37,232 nucleotides of DNA from JAGORM01 sp964406795 (GTDB lineage Bacteria > Patescibacteriota > Microgenomatia > Levybacterales > GWA1-39-11). The notes under the pieces were generated by a model that saw nothing but the letters and a program-made list of their open reading frames with translations, was not told the origin of the DNA and ran no database searches. The stretch is taken from contig CAYOTA010000017.1 of NCBI GenBank assembly GCA_964406795.1, forward strand, positions 1 through 37,232. Reading direction: 5' to 3'. Both the position numbers and the translations under genes were made by a program. Shown here in pieces: positions 1 through 7,515 of the stretch; the stretch's first letter is position 1, and each line of letters starts with the position of its first letter.

Positions 1-23
1 TTGAAGTACCTATTTTACTTCAA
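1..23. repeat. Short inverted repeat at the window edge
   Basis: TTGAAGTA and TACTTCAA enclose a seven-base loop. A second one, ATATAAAC-TT-GTTTATAT, lies at 81-98 just past the DUF1905 stop. Purpose unknown; neither has the T run of a terminator. Confidence 0.5.
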
Positions 24-105
24 TGTGTAACCGATGTATCTCATCTTCTGCAACTCATTTATATTTAAGAGACAGCGAAAATATAAACTTGTTTATATCA
101 CTGTG

Positions 106-405
106 CTAAGAAATTACTTCCAAGTTAAATCTTAAGGTATTGCCTTTGGTGACTTTTTCGGCAATTCGCACAGATTTCTTAATGGGGAGGAGATATGTTT
201 CGCCTTTTTCAGGGAATATGGATGTTTTCCAATTTGAATTTCCAAGAGTTACCGTAACAGGAATAGAGCCAAATCCTTTACGCGGCCAGGGCCAGTCTTT
301 TTTAATTTCATCAGCGTCAGGTTTTTCTATAGTTACAAAATGCCAGCTGCCTTTTCCTTCCCATTCCCAAAGTCTGGATTTCATAGTAAATACATTTGTC
401 TTCAT
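106..405 (-). CDS. DUF1905 domain protein
   Basis: This 99-residue protein resembles the small beta-barrel DUF1905 family (pattern W.F...P......I, a central GFGSIPV stretch, then a K.GE.YLLPIKKSVR segment). Its biochemical role is unknown. The ATG shares an ATGA with the stop of the upstream YdeI/OmdA-type gene (402-405), so the two are co-translated. In many bacteria DUF1905 and the YdeI/OmpD-associated domain lie in one polypeptide, so this looks like the split version of that pair. Family call is from pattern memory; function not inferred. Confidence 0.8.
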   Translation of the reverse strand: MKTNVFTMKSRLWEWEGKGSWHFVTIEKPDADEIKKDWPWPRKGFGSIPVTVTLGNSNWKTSIFPEKGETYLLPIKKSVRIAEKVTKGNTLRFNLEVIS

Positions 406-980
406 TGGTATAGTTTTTCGCCGTGCTCCATCATTTCCACATATTTCTTAATTCTCCTTACTCGGGTTTCTTCTTTTTTTGCGTTTTGGATTTGCCAATA
501 AATTGCATATTTATTTGTTTTATTGAGATTTTCATAAAAATCCTGTGCCTTTTTGTTTTTAGTGAGTGCTTCTAAAAAATCTTGAGGAGGTGCCATGTTA
601 GCAGAGGAGCCGTATGCGTTTTCCCACCTTCCGTCAGCTTTGGCTCTGTCTACTTCAAGCAGACCCGCTTCCTTCATGCGACCATCTTTTATTAGTTTTT
701 CTATAATTCCAGTGTTTCTTTGTGACCAGACCCTTCTTTTGCGTCTTGGAGTCCATTTTTGAATATAAAATTTTTCATCTAATTTGTTGACTAGCCCGTC
801 AATCCACCCATAGCACAGCGCTATTTCTAGAGCTTCATCATAGGTAAGAGTAGTAACTCCCGATCCTTTTTTAGAAAATTTAGTCCAAATGCCTGTGGAG
901 GTTTTGTGATTTTCTGACAACCATTCTTCAAATTCTTTGGGGTTATTAAACAAGATTACCGGAGCATCCTTAACTATCAT
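402..980 (-). CDS. YdeI/OmpD-associated (OmdA-type) family protein
   Basis: The 192-residue product has the family layout: an N-terminal segment on placing a protein into a 'leaf' (F.NP.EFEEWLSENH), the core motif YDEALEIALCYGWIDG at about residues 47-62, a basic WTPRRKRRVWSQRN stretch, and a C-terminal helical region. Homologues are often named bacteriocin-protection or OmpD-associated proteins, but the molecular activity is not established. It is the first gene of a two-gene unit, overlapping the DUF1905 gene by four bases. Length matches the family. Confidence 0.85.
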   Translation of the reverse strand: MIVKDAPVILFNNPKEFEEWLSENHKTSTGIWTKFSKKGSGVTTLTYDEALEIALCYGWIDGLVNKLDEKFYIQKWTPRRKRRVWSQRNTGIIEKLIKDGRMKEAGLLEVDRAKADGRWENAYGSSANMAPPQDFLEALTKNKKAQDFYENLNKTNKYAIYWQIQNAKKEETRVRRIKKYVEMMEHGEKLYQ

Positions 981-1043
981 TGAGGAAATTATATCAGAAG
1001 TTAATTATGCGTTTTTAAGAATGCGCATCCCTCTGAAGTTTTT

Positions 1044-1322
1044 TTAAACTCCCTGATGTCTTGGTCGCAACCTTTTGTATGCAAAAAGAGCAACAAGTGC
1101 ACCGAGTACTGCCACTAAAATAGAAATGATATTGAAGTCATTTGAGCCGGTAATGTCTAGCGTGCCTGTAGTGAGTAGATTAACTAAGAATCCTCCTACA
1201 AATGCTCCTATAATTCCTACCACAATTCTTTCAGGCCAAGATAGTACTACACTGCGATCAAAGTAGTCTGCTAAAAAACCAGAAAGTGCTCCAAATACTA
1301 ACCATAATAATACGTTTGTCAT
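1044..1322 (-). CDS. GlsB/YeaQ/YmgE family small membrane protein
   Basis: A 92-residue protein with three hydrophobic helices and glycine-rich faces (GALSGFLADY, GIIGAFVGGFLVN, ILVAVLGALVALFAYKR), as in the transglycosylase-associated/GlsB family. It is an inner-membrane protein often linked to stress; its function here is inferred only from the family. It is one of the few genes in the window with a strong Shine-Dalgarno sequence, AAAGGAGGTGA about eight bases before the ATG, which fixes the start. Confidence 0.85.
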   Translation of the reverse strand: MTNVLLWLVFGALSGFLADYFDRSVVLSWPERIVVGIIGAFVGGFLVNLLTTGTLDITGSNDFNIISILVAVLGALVALFAYKRLRPRHQGV

Positions 1323-1330
1323 AAATTAAT

Positions 1331-1341
1331 TCACCTCCTTT
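1331..1341 (-). promoter_or_regulatory. Strong Shine-Dalgarno site of the GlsB-like gene
   Basis: Read on the minus strand the bases are AAAGGAGGTGA, near-perfect complement to the 16S rRNA 3' end, eight bases before the ATG at 1322. It stands out because most genes nearby have no such site. Confidence 0.85.
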
Positions 1342-1458
1342 CGTTGGCTTTGCCTTCTTCTGGGCAAGCCTTTTATCTCATGATCTAAATTATGGATGAG
1401 TTTTTTGAGAATTCTGTAAGAGTACGGATTGTGTTTTGCAAGATTCTAAAAGAAGAGA

Positions 1459-2280
1459 TTAGTTAAACGTGTTGCAGGACGAATAATTACCGGACGTATA
1501 ACCTGTATTAAGCCATTGCTTACGCTGCTCAGATGAGCCATGAGTCCAAGATTCTGGATTTACATACCCTTCTACTTTTTGTTGTATCCGGTCATCTCCT
1601 ACCGCTTCAGCCGCGTCAATTGCCTCATTTATTTCACCAGGCTCGAGTATCTGCATTTCGCGGATTGAATGTGCCCATAAACCTGCAAAACAGTCAGCTT
1701 GTAATTCTAATTTTACCGATGCATCATTTGTTTTGGGAGTTTCATCCATGATGCCTAGCACATTTTGTACGTGATGTCCCACTTCATGCGCTATAACATA
1801 TGCTTCCGCGACATCTCCACCTTGGGCGCCAAAACGGGTTGTTAGTTCATTAAAAAATGTTTCATCCAGATAAATGGTTTGGTCAAGAGGACAGTAGTGC
1901 GGTCCCACTTCTGAGGTGGCACTTCCGCAAGAAGACGTAGTTGCGGTTCTGAATAACACTAACTTAGGAGGTGTATATGTTTTATTTTGAGATGAAAATT
2001 CATTATTCCACAACTCATTATTTGATCCTAAAACAGTGGATGCAAAAACCTCGTACTCATCTGCTCCCTGAAACTCTGAGGGGTCTTGTGTTTGCTGAGC
2101 CTGAGGTTGAAGAGTATTGAGTTGGTTGAGTATGTCAGGCGCGGAAATCTCACTTCCGGAAAGAACACTGAACAATAAATAAAGCACTATGCCGGTGGCG
2201 CCAAGCCCACCCACGGCAGGTGCCAGAGAGCGCCTATCTTCTACATGTCCTCGACTTGCTATTTTATCCCATATTGCCAT
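1459..2280 (-). CDS. YpfJ-like neutral zinc metallopeptidase family protein
   Basis: 273 residues. After a short cytoplasmic N-terminus there is one membrane helix at about 24-42, so the bulk lies outside the membrane. The zinc motif HEVGHH is at about 165-170 and a downstream ELQADCFAG segment (about 192-200) supplies the likely third ligand. This is the putative neutral zinc metallopeptidase family of E. coli YpfJ; substrates are unknown. The C-terminal GSSEQRKQWLNTGY segment is also family-like. Start ATG 2280 is preceded by TATAAA within about ten bases. Confidence 0.9.
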   Translation of the reverse strand: MAIWDKIASRGHVEDRRSLAPAVGGLGATGIVLYLLFSVLSGSEISAPDILNQLNTLQPQAQQTQDPSEFQGADEYEVFASTVLGSNNELWNNEFSSQNKTYTPPKLVLFRTATTSSCGSATSEVGPHYCPLDQTIYLDETFFNELTTRFGAQGGDVAEAYVIAHEVGHHVQNVLGIMDETPKTNDASVKLELQADCFAGLWAHSIREMQILEPGEINEAIDAAEAVGDDRIQQKVEGYVNPESWTHGSSEQRKQWLNTGYTSGNYSSCNTFN

Positions 2281-2350
2281 ACGTAAATTTTATAAACAAA
2301 CTAAAATAGTCGCGTAATAGATGAGTAAGAGTGCTGTAAAGGAAGAGTTT

Positions 2351-2908
2351 CTATCTAAAATGTATACCAAGTTCTATAGACTTGTCGTGTGGAATTTTTA
2401 CCTCTTCAGGTGTTAGTGCGTATTCAATAATTGTATAGTTATTCTCAAGGGTTTTAGAAAAAACCGGGTGTTTAGTAATGCCGACAGGGGTTTTTACCCA
2501 CCATTTGTGATCCATATATGGATCATTTTCAGGCGGTCCTTGCGCTACAATATATGTTGTGGGTAGCTTTGTGTATTCTTTACCGCCATTATTTCGGAAG
2601 TGATAGGACATGGCATATCTTGGTTGATACGCAAATGAATCCGGTGCAAATACATAGTATCCAAATTCTTTACCTTTTTGTCTTTCCAGTACAACCTGCG
2701 CTGCAGTACTTAAACTTTTCCAAGAACTGGCATTTGTGTCAAAGCTTCCATTTTTAATACTTTCCGCAAAGTTATATGCAGGCAAAAAATTGTACATTAC
2801 AACTACTGCCGTAATGGGTATAAAAAGGTACTTATATTTACCTGTTGTAAATGATACAAGCCAGAGAGTGGTTAAGGGGACCAGCAAGTATACGTAGTGG
2901 AATAGCAT
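2351..2908 (-). CDS. C-terminal part of a split GT39-like membrane glycosyltransferase
   Basis: 185 residues: two hydrophobic helices at the N-terminus and a soluble C-terminal domain. The reading frame is continuous with the upstream gene: only TAA and the two codons GGT ATC lie between, and the sequence on both sides (GYFGLSYLN, then LFHYVYLLVPL) reads like the uninterrupted 'HY..l..p' region of ArnT/PMT-type transferases. The most economical reading is one gene of about 513 codons carrying a nonsense codon. An independent start at ATG 2908 is possible but has no visible ribosome site. Confidence 0.7.
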   Translation of the reverse strand: MLFHYVYLLVPLTTLWLVSFTTGKYKYLFIPITAVVVMYNFLPAYNFAESIKNGSFDTNASSWKSLSTAAQVVLERQKGKEFGYYVFAPDSFAYQPRYAMSYHFRNNGGKEYTKLPTTYIVAQGPPENDPYMDHKWWVKTPVGITKHPVFSKTLENNYTIIEYALTPEEVKIPHDKSIELGIHFR

Positions 2909-2914
2909 GATACC

Positions 2915-3895
2915 TTAATTTAAGTAGGAAAGTCCAAAATATCCTAAGTAGAAATAGAAGAACAAAAGATAAATAGAGCGCATTTTTTTGTTTTTCCGTA
3001 TTTCTAAAATGGAGCACGTCACAATTGCCATAAAAATCCCAAACATTACATACTGTCCCCACATATTCGGGATATGTTCTATCAGTTCCATTTGGTAAAG
3101 ATGATTGAATCTATCCCTAATCCATTCAGGCCAATATACAAAGAAAGTAGTAGATTTGCCTGTATCTGTCAGAGCTAATGTCATTCTCATGCCATTTTTA
3201 AGATCAAAAAGAATGTAATTAATAAGACACACGGGGAGTACTAGAAGCGTGAGTAAATGTCTCCAGGCTTTGTTTTTAATAATAAGAAAAAGAATAAGGG
3301 GAATTGTAAGGAGGAGAAAAGATGTCCCTGTTCCTATATTAAATTGAATAAGACATGCAAGCGACACTAGATTCAAAATTAGATACCATATCTTTTTTGT
3401 ACGCGCATATTGTGCAATACCAAAAAAGAATAGTGGGATTATCAAAAATGAAGCGTTTGCATGAATCATTCCGTTTACATGGGGCGCAAATCGAAGTGCG
3501 AATAAAAGTGCAAAAAACAATCCAGCTATTGTTCCAAACAGTTTTTTGGCTATAAAAAATCCAAATATAGTTGAAATGACTCCTAAGACAATCCAAAACC
3601 AGAGTTGAAAGACAGGATTGCCGTTTCCTAAAAGATACGCAGGATAATTTATATACGTCCAAAGTGACCCGTTATACACTCCAGTAGTGCTAGACCTCGC
3701 TCCTATAAGTACGAGCTTTTTGGTATCCATTTCCTGGAGTAATAGAAAGTCACGTGCTACATCATTATAGAAATCTAATTCTCCGTAAATTGCCGATACC
3801 GCTCCTAGATACATTGCAAAAACTATGAGGGGAACAAAAATAATAAATGGGAGGAATTTGAAGAACTTTTTGTAACTTTTTGAGGCTTTTGCCAT
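2915..3895 (-). CDS. N-terminal part of a split GT39-like (ArnT/PMT-type) glycosyltransferase
   Basis: 326 residues with about eight membrane helices. The first loop carries the family's acidic motif (YNDVARDF, about 43-50, on the outer side) followed by L.GARSSTTGVYNGSLW, as in polyprenyl-phosphate-dependent sugar transferases. Family members usually reach about 500 residues, which fits this piece plus the downstream 185-residue piece in the same frame. The TAA at 2915-2917 cuts the protein in the last membrane region, so activity of this piece alone is doubtful. A TTGACA-N18-CATAAT promoter lies just upstream. Confidence 0.75.
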   Translation of the reverse strand: MAKASKSYKKFFKFLPFIIFVPLIVFAMYLGAVSAIYGELDFYNDVARDFLLLQEMDTKKLVLIGARSSTTGVYNGSLWTYINYPAYLLGNGNPVFQLWFWIVLGVISTIFGFFIAKKLFGTIAGLFFALLFALRFAPHVNGMIHANASFLIIPLFFFGIAQYARTKKIWYLILNLVSLACLIQFNIGTGTSFLLLTIPLILFLIIKNKAWRHLLTLLVLPVCLINYILFDLKNGMRMTLALTDTGKSTTFFVYWPEWIRDRFNHLYQMELIEHIPNMWGQYVMFGIFMAIVTCSILEIRKNKKMRSIYLLFFYFYLGYFGLSYLN

Positions 3896-3902
3896 AGCCC
3901 TT

Positions 3903-3932
3903 ATTATGTGTGTGTGGTAAATCAGGTGTCAA
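3903..3932 (-). promoter_or_regulatory. Promoter of the split glycosyltransferase gene
   Basis: Minus strand TTGACA (3927-3932), an 18-base spacer and CATAAT (3903-3908), only seven bases before the ATG at 3895, so the mRNA would be leaderless or nearly so. Confidence 0.7.
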
Positions 3933-3980
3933 GCAGGAAGAGGGCATTGTTGCAGACTTTAGTCAAAGTAATTCATCAGA

Positions 3981-3986
3981 TATAAT
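3981..3986 (+). promoter_or_regulatory. -10 box of the PAP2 gene
   Basis: TATAAT eight bases before the ATG at 3995; no Shine-Dalgarno sequence. No good -35 is seen. Confidence 0.6.
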
Positions 3987-3994
3987 ACAAATAT

Positions 3995-4711
3995 ATGTTG
4001 CCTCATACAATAAAAACTAAATTTGATAATTCTTTAGCTCGTTTCCAAAAGAACCCTTCGCTTTTTGGTTTGTTTTTGGAGATAGTAATAGGGATTGGGA
4101 TAAGTGTAATTGCGTTTTATGCGTTTTGGCAGTTAACGCAAGAAGTATTAGAGCAGGAGAAATTTCTTTTTGACAACGCAGTGACTACGGTTTTTTACAA
4201 CATACGAAGTCCGTGGTTAACGACAGCTATGCAGTTCATAAGTTTTATAGGGATGGACGGAATTTTAATTTTATCCATACTAATTCCTATATTTTTTCTA
4301 TTTAAAAATAAAGTAAATAAAGCAATTTTCTTTACTGTTATGATAGGAATGGGTGCTGCCGTAAATTTACTCTTAAAAATTGTGATCCTCAGGCCAAGGC
4401 CTACACTTGATCCCTTAGCAATTGAAAATACATTTAGTTTTCCCTCCGGGCACAGCATGAATTCGTTTATTTTCTTTATGACTCTTGCGTATTTTTACTA
4501 TCACTTCACAAAAAAAAGAAGAAGTAGCTTGATAATTTTTGGGATAGCGGTGGTTATTATACTCTGCATTGGGGCTAGTAGAATTTATTTAGGAGTACAT
4601 TATCCAAGTGATGTTATAGGAGGCTATCTTGCAGGACTGTTGTGGTTTGTGTCAATTTTAGTAATTGATAAAACAATTAATTTTGTGAAGCTGTTTAGAT
4701 TAAGGCAATAA
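3995..4711 (+). CDS. PAP2 superfamily membrane phosphatase
   Basis: 238 residues with about six membrane helices. All three parts of the phosphatidic-acid phosphatase signature are present: K-x6-RP (K128, R135-P136), PSGH (150-153) and SR-x5-H-x3-D (S195-R196, H202, D206). It should remove phosphate from lipid phosphates, for example undecaprenyl pyrophosphate or phosphatidate, with its active site facing outside. It is divergent to the split glycosyltransferase, so a role in lipid-linked sugar metabolism is plausible but inferred. Confidence 0.9.
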   Translation: MLPHTIKTKFDNSLARFQKNPSLFGLFLEIVIGIGISVIAFYAFWQLTQEVLEQEKFLFDNAVTTVFYNIRSPWLTTAMQFISFIGMDGILILSILIPIFFLFKNKVNKAIFFTVMIGMGAAVNLLLKIVILRPRPTLDPLAIENTFSFPSGHSMNSFIFFMTLAYFYYHFTKKRRSSLIIFGIAVVIILCIGASRIYLGVHYPSDVIGGYLAGLLWFVSILVIDKTINFVKLFRLRQ

Positions 4712-4759
4712 TTAAAATGCGTATTTGGGATATATCACCTCGTTAGTGCCTAGGCTGGT

Positions 4760-5143
4760 TTAATTGCTGGACACAAAGTGAAAGGCAAGTATGTGTCCTT
4801 CAAAGCTCATCGGGACCAGAATAACTGTGGTGTCAACCGTACTTCCGTCTTTTTTCTTCCAAGTGATTGTGTTCATTGAGGCTACGCTTTTTTCCATTGC
4901 ATCCTGAAATGATGAAATAAGTGTTTCTTGACTCTGTGGCGCAACAAATGCATCCGGGAAGGATTCATCTATCTTTGCCCATTCGTCAGTAGAATCGTAG
5001 CCTAAAAGTTGTGCAAACTTCTTGTTACATAGTTTACTCGAATCATCAAGATATACGTATACACCTTGGTCAGAGTTTTCCAAAATTTCTTTGTATTCTT
5101 TTGCAATTGCCTGCATTAATTCATCGTGGTTATGGTCGTCCAT
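4760..5143 (-). CDS. Stand-alone PAS domain protein
   Basis: 127 residues forming one PAS fold: ENSDQGVYVYLDDSSKLCNKKFAQLLGY is the start of the domain, WKKKDGSTVDTTV the late beta strands, ending in G.ILAFHFV. No kinase, cyclase or DNA-binding domain is attached, so it may sense a ligand and act on a partner. The N-terminus is short and acidic/histidine-rich (MDDHNHDE). No cofactor-binding residue can be assigned by eye. Confidence 0.8.
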   Translation of the reverse strand: MDDHNHDELMQAIAKEYKEILENSDQGVYVYLDDSSKLCNKKFAQLLGYDSTDEWAKIDESFPDAFVAPQSQETLISSFQDAMEKSVASMNTITWKKKDGSTVDTTVILVPMSFEGHILAFHFVSSN

Positions 5144-5186
5144 AGTCTCTATGCTACTACTAATTGATGTGTTTTACAAACACTAA

Positions 5187-5984
5187 CTATTTCCCTCCCG
5201 CTCTCAGTATTTTAACACCAAGCCCTTGCCACCAAGGTGCAAAGTATCGCAGCTTGGGTTTTTTGGCTTCTACAGCATTTATAATTTGACTAACAATAGA
5301 AGTTAGATCGTTTTGTTCTGATAAGTTAAACCGCTGTGCTTCTCTTTTTTTAATTTTGTCTTTTATTTTGTAAAAATAGGATGTTTCACTCATCCATTCA
5401 TATTTCTTTCCCATCATTTTTTGATTAAATCCAGTGTGATATGCTCCCGGCTCAACAACTGCTACGTGTACATTTTTTGTGATCTCTGAAAGCTCTTTTC
5501 GCAGCATTTCTGCTCCGCTTGAAAGTGCAAATTTACTCATGCTGTAAGGTCCAAAATAAGGAGAAGTGACTCTCCCCAATAATGAACTTATGAAAATAAC
5601 GGTTCCCTTATCCTTTTTCATCATAGATGTAAGCGCTAACTGAGTTAATTCAAATGAGCTAAAAACATTTACCTCAAAAACATGCTTAACTTTTTGCATA
5701 TTTATTTCAGAAAGTGGTCCGGTTTCACCAATACCCGCATTGTTTATTAACACATCAACATCGTACTTAAGAATATTCTCCCTATCGGAAGTCTTTGTCA
5801 CATCTAGCACAAATGATTCAATAGAGAGCTTTTCATCTTTTGCGAACTTGTTTAATTCTTCAGAGCTAGCTACGTGGTGCGTAGTTGCAATTACTTTGTG
5901 TCCTCTTTTTGCCAGAGCAATAGCGGAGGCTTTACCAATTCCGCTCCCGCTACCGGTAATGAATATTGTTTTTTTAAACATCAT
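5187..5984 (-). CDS. Short-chain dehydrogenase/reductase (SDR family)
   Basis: 265 residues, classical SDR size. It has the dinucleotide-binding TGSGSGIG (10-17), NNAG (81-84), and the catalytic set S134, Y147 and K151 (YSMSK). It should be a soluble NAD(P)-dependent oxidoreductase. The C-terminal half (PGAYHTGFN and a W/G-rich end) resembles SDRs annotated as oxidoreductases of unknown substrate. Substrate cannot be predicted. An ATG one codon downstream of the first is an equally likely start. Confidence 0.92.
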   Translation of the reverse strand: MMFKKTIFITGSGSGIGKASAIALAKRGHKVIATTHHVASSEELNKFAKDEKLSIESFVLDVTKTSDRENILKYDVDVLINNAGIGETGPLSEINMQKVKHVFEVNVFSSFELTQLALTSMMKKDKGTVIFISSLLGRVTSPYFGPYSMSKFALSSGAEMLRKELSEITKNVHVAVVEPGAYHTGFNQKMMGKKYEWMSETSYFYKIKDKIKKREAQRFNLSEQNDLTSIVSQIINAVEAKKPKLRYFAPWWQGLGVKILRAGGK

Positions 5985-6111
5985 AAATCTAATCTAGTTG
6001 GATAAAAGTTTTGTAGTCAAAGTATACCAGAGCGTGTGTCTTACAGGGCGGATAAAAAGTTTAAATTGCGATAACTGGGTTACTATCTAGTGGGTTGCTT
6101 AAATCAGTCTG

Positions 6112-6516
6112 CTATGTCAAATCTGTAAATGGGTTGTAGGCCACTTCCCATAAATGCCCGTCTGGATCTGCAAAATATCCTGAATAACCACCCCAAAAAA
6201 CTTCTTTGGGTTGTCTAACAGACTTTGCCCCTACTGAAACGGCCAGTTTAAAAATTTTATCTACCTCTTCTTTTGAAGAAACGTTATGTGCTAGCGTAAT
6301 TCCTCTAAATCCACTTCCTTCACTTGAAACCGTAACGTCTTTCGCTAGTTTTTCTCTTGGAAACAAAGATAGCCACGATCCTTCCAGCTCAAAGAAAACT
6401 ACATCTTCCCCCTCTTTATAATTGTGAGTTTTGAATCCTAACCCATCTCTATAGAATTTAAGGGAATTTTCTAAGTCAGAAACTCCCAAGGTGATTAAGC
6501 TAATCTTTGGCTTCAT
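6112..6516 (-). CDS. VOC (glyoxalase/bleomycin-resistance fold) family protein
   Basis: 134 residues with the paired beta-alpha-beta-beta-beta halves: ISLITLGVSDLENSLKFYRDGLGF at the start and GYSGYFADPDGHLWEVAYNP at the end. The final motif (DPDGHLWE) places the metal-ligand glutamate. It may be a lyase, dioxygenase or binding protein; the substrate cannot be told. It is divergent from the C39-like peptidase gene. Confidence 0.9.
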   Translation of the reverse strand: MKPKISLITLGVSDLENSLKFYRDGLGFKTHNYKEGEDVVFFELEGSWLSLFPREKLAKDVTVSSEGSGFRGITLAHNVSSKEEVDKIFKLAVSVGAKSVRQPKEVFWGGYSGYFADPDGHLWEVAYNPFTDLT

Positions 6517-6584
6517 GAGGAAATTATATCAGAAGAAAAAACTTTGCTCCACCTGATAGAAAACGTCAGAACCTATTTTACCTC

Positions 6585-6612
6585 TTGTTAATAAATATAT
6601 AAATTCTACAAT
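6585..6612 (+). promoter_or_regulatory. Promoter that decides the start of the C39-like gene
   Basis: TTGTTA (6585-6590), 16-base spacer, TACAAT (6607-6612). The -10 box overlaps the first possible ATG (6611), so translation more likely starts at the ATG at 6620, giving a leaderless mRNA. Confidence 0.6.
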
Positions 6613-6619
6613 GCAGATT

Positions 6620-7021
6620 ATGAAAGCAATTAAGCAAGAAGATGGATTAGGTTGTGCTGTTGCATGTGTTGCATTTGTACTATCCATACCATACTCGGAA
6701 GCATTAACTTTATTTGCTGATGGGAAAAGAAGGGTTAAGGAAGAAGCAAACTTCTACTGCCCTGAACTCGTTAAGATATTACACAATGCTGGACATAATT
6801 ATTCATGGAAAAAACTTTCAAAAAACAATCTTGAACTAATTAAAAGAGACTATTCAATCATTTTTATTAAGAAATCTAAAAATCATCCATATGGCCACTT
6901 TCTGGCTAGATATAATGAGAAATGGATGGACCCCTGGATTAATTTACCTGAAAGAAATATTGATGCAGGATTTCGAAATAAATTGCCTGGAGAACCTACA
7001 TATATTGTATACAAGGTTTAA
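6620..7021 (+). CDS. C39-like papain-fold cysteine peptidase family protein
   Basis: 133 residues from the preferred start at 6620 (the ATG at 6611 lies inside the -10 box). The N-terminal motif Q6-E-D-G-L-G-C12-A-V-A-C16 matches the oxyanion Gln and catalytic Cys of C39-like peptidases; H93 (GHFLARY) and D104 (WMDPW) complete the likely triad. C39 domains cleave bacteriocin or peptide leaders, usually as part of an ABC exporter; this one is free-standing with no exporter nearby. Its base composition is somewhat more AT-rich than its neighbours. Substrate unknown. Confidence 0.75.
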   Translation: MKAIKQEDGLGCAVACVAFVLSIPYSEALTLFADGKRRVKEEANFYCPELVKILHNAGHNYSWKKLSKNNLELIKRDYSIIFIKKSKNHPYGHFLARYNEKWMDPWINLPERNIDAGFRNKLPGEPTYIVYKV

Positions 7022-7072
7022 GTTCGATCGTCCTACTCGGGGTATGACAAAATCGAGGCTAAAAAGGTGATG

Positions 7073-7347
7073 CTCCCCCGCGAGGACTCGAACCTCGAAC
7101 ATCTTCGTTACAAGAATCTCTAATTTTCATTAGAGCTTGGACTATCTTATTGCCATTTGTATTACCATTTAGGCACCGGGTATATAGTCTCTACACATTT
7201 ACCCCGATAAAATCGGAGATTTAGCTCGGGATTACCCTTTGACATGCTTAGGGTTTCCCCGAATTAGCCCGGTTATTCATCCCGACATTTCTATCGGGAG
7301 CTGCATTTGCTATACAGCGAAGCGCTCTACCATTGAGCTACAGGGGA
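7073..7347 (-). tRNA. tRNA-Asn(GUU), split by a group I intron
   Basis: Exon 1 (7314-7347) and exon 2 (7073-7110) join to a 72-nt tRNA. The acceptor stem is TCCCCTG/CGGGGGA, D stem GCTC/GAGC, anticodon stem CTTCG/CGAAG with loop CTGTTAA (anticodon GTT), variable ATGTT, T arm CGAGG-TTCGAGT-CCTCG, and discriminator G, as expected for asparagine tRNA. CCA is not encoded (GCAT follows). The 203-nt intron lies between anticodon positions 35 and 36. Confidence 0.93.
7111..7313 (-). ncRNA. Group I self-splicing intron in tRNA-Asn
   Basis: Read on the minus strand, every core helix can be drawn. P1: exon GCTGT with the guide GCAGC, U-G at the 5' splice site. P2: seven pairs with a GAAA loop. P3: ACCGGG/CCCGGT. 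P4: TCGGGG/TCCCGA. P5: ACCCT/AGGGT with A-A joiners. P7: GACTAT/ATAGTC. P8: TGCC/GGCA. P9: CTCTAAT/ATTAGAG with a GAAA loop. The last base is G, as required. The P-Q-R-S order and sequences resemble the small cyanobacterial tRNA-Leu introns. At 203 nt it has no ORF, so no homing endonuclease. Confidence 0.93.
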
Positions 7348-7365
7348 TCAATCAAATAATTGATC
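7346..7365. repeat. Short inverted repeat beside tRNA-Asn
   Basis: GATCAAT and ATTGATC enclose a six-base loop directly at the 5' end of the tRNA gene. It may take part in leader processing; nothing more can be said. Confidence 0.5.
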
Positions 7366-7440
7366 AGTGAGATATTCTAACATCTTGGATGACTGAAATC
7401 TAGAGGCTACTGCGTGACTGAGCTTGATTAAATGCAATTC

Positions 7441-7503
7441 ACTTGACAACCTACTTGACAATTGTAGATTATACTTGACAACCTACTTGACAACTGGTAT
7501 AAT
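7441..7503 (+). promoter_or_regulatory. Consensus promoter embedded in four ACTTGACAA repeats
   Basis: ACTTGACAA occurs at 7441, 7453, 7473 and 7485, as two identical 21-base units 32 bases apart. The third copy supplies a perfect -35 (TTGACA 7475-7480), with a 17-base spacer to TATAAT (7498-7503) and a TGG extension before it. The fourth copy lies in the spacer. The ATG at 7516 is twelve bases on, so the mRNA is leaderless. The repeat geometry suggests binding sites for a regulator, perhaps the gene's own wHTH product. Confidence 0.8.
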
Positions 7504-7515
7504 AACAATACAATT

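Noticed and set aside
1..105. Possible end of an insertion sequence at the window edge
   Set aside because: Short inverted repeats are present but no transposase part or target duplication is visible.
2915..2917. Stop-codon reassignment as the explanation of the split glycosyltransferase
   Set aside because: The codon is TAA; known CPR recoding concerns TGA, and TAA and TGA end many intact genes here.
7073..7347. Threonine anticodon (TGT) for the intron-containing tRNA
   Set aside because: That splice choice would leave an intron ending in T; the choice giving GTT ends in the required G, fits the P1 guide, and the body matches tRNA-Asn with discriminator G.
7441..7493. Possible CRISPR or tandem-repeat array
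   Set aside because: The repeats are only nine bases (21-base units), with two units and no spacers; they overlap a consensus promoter.
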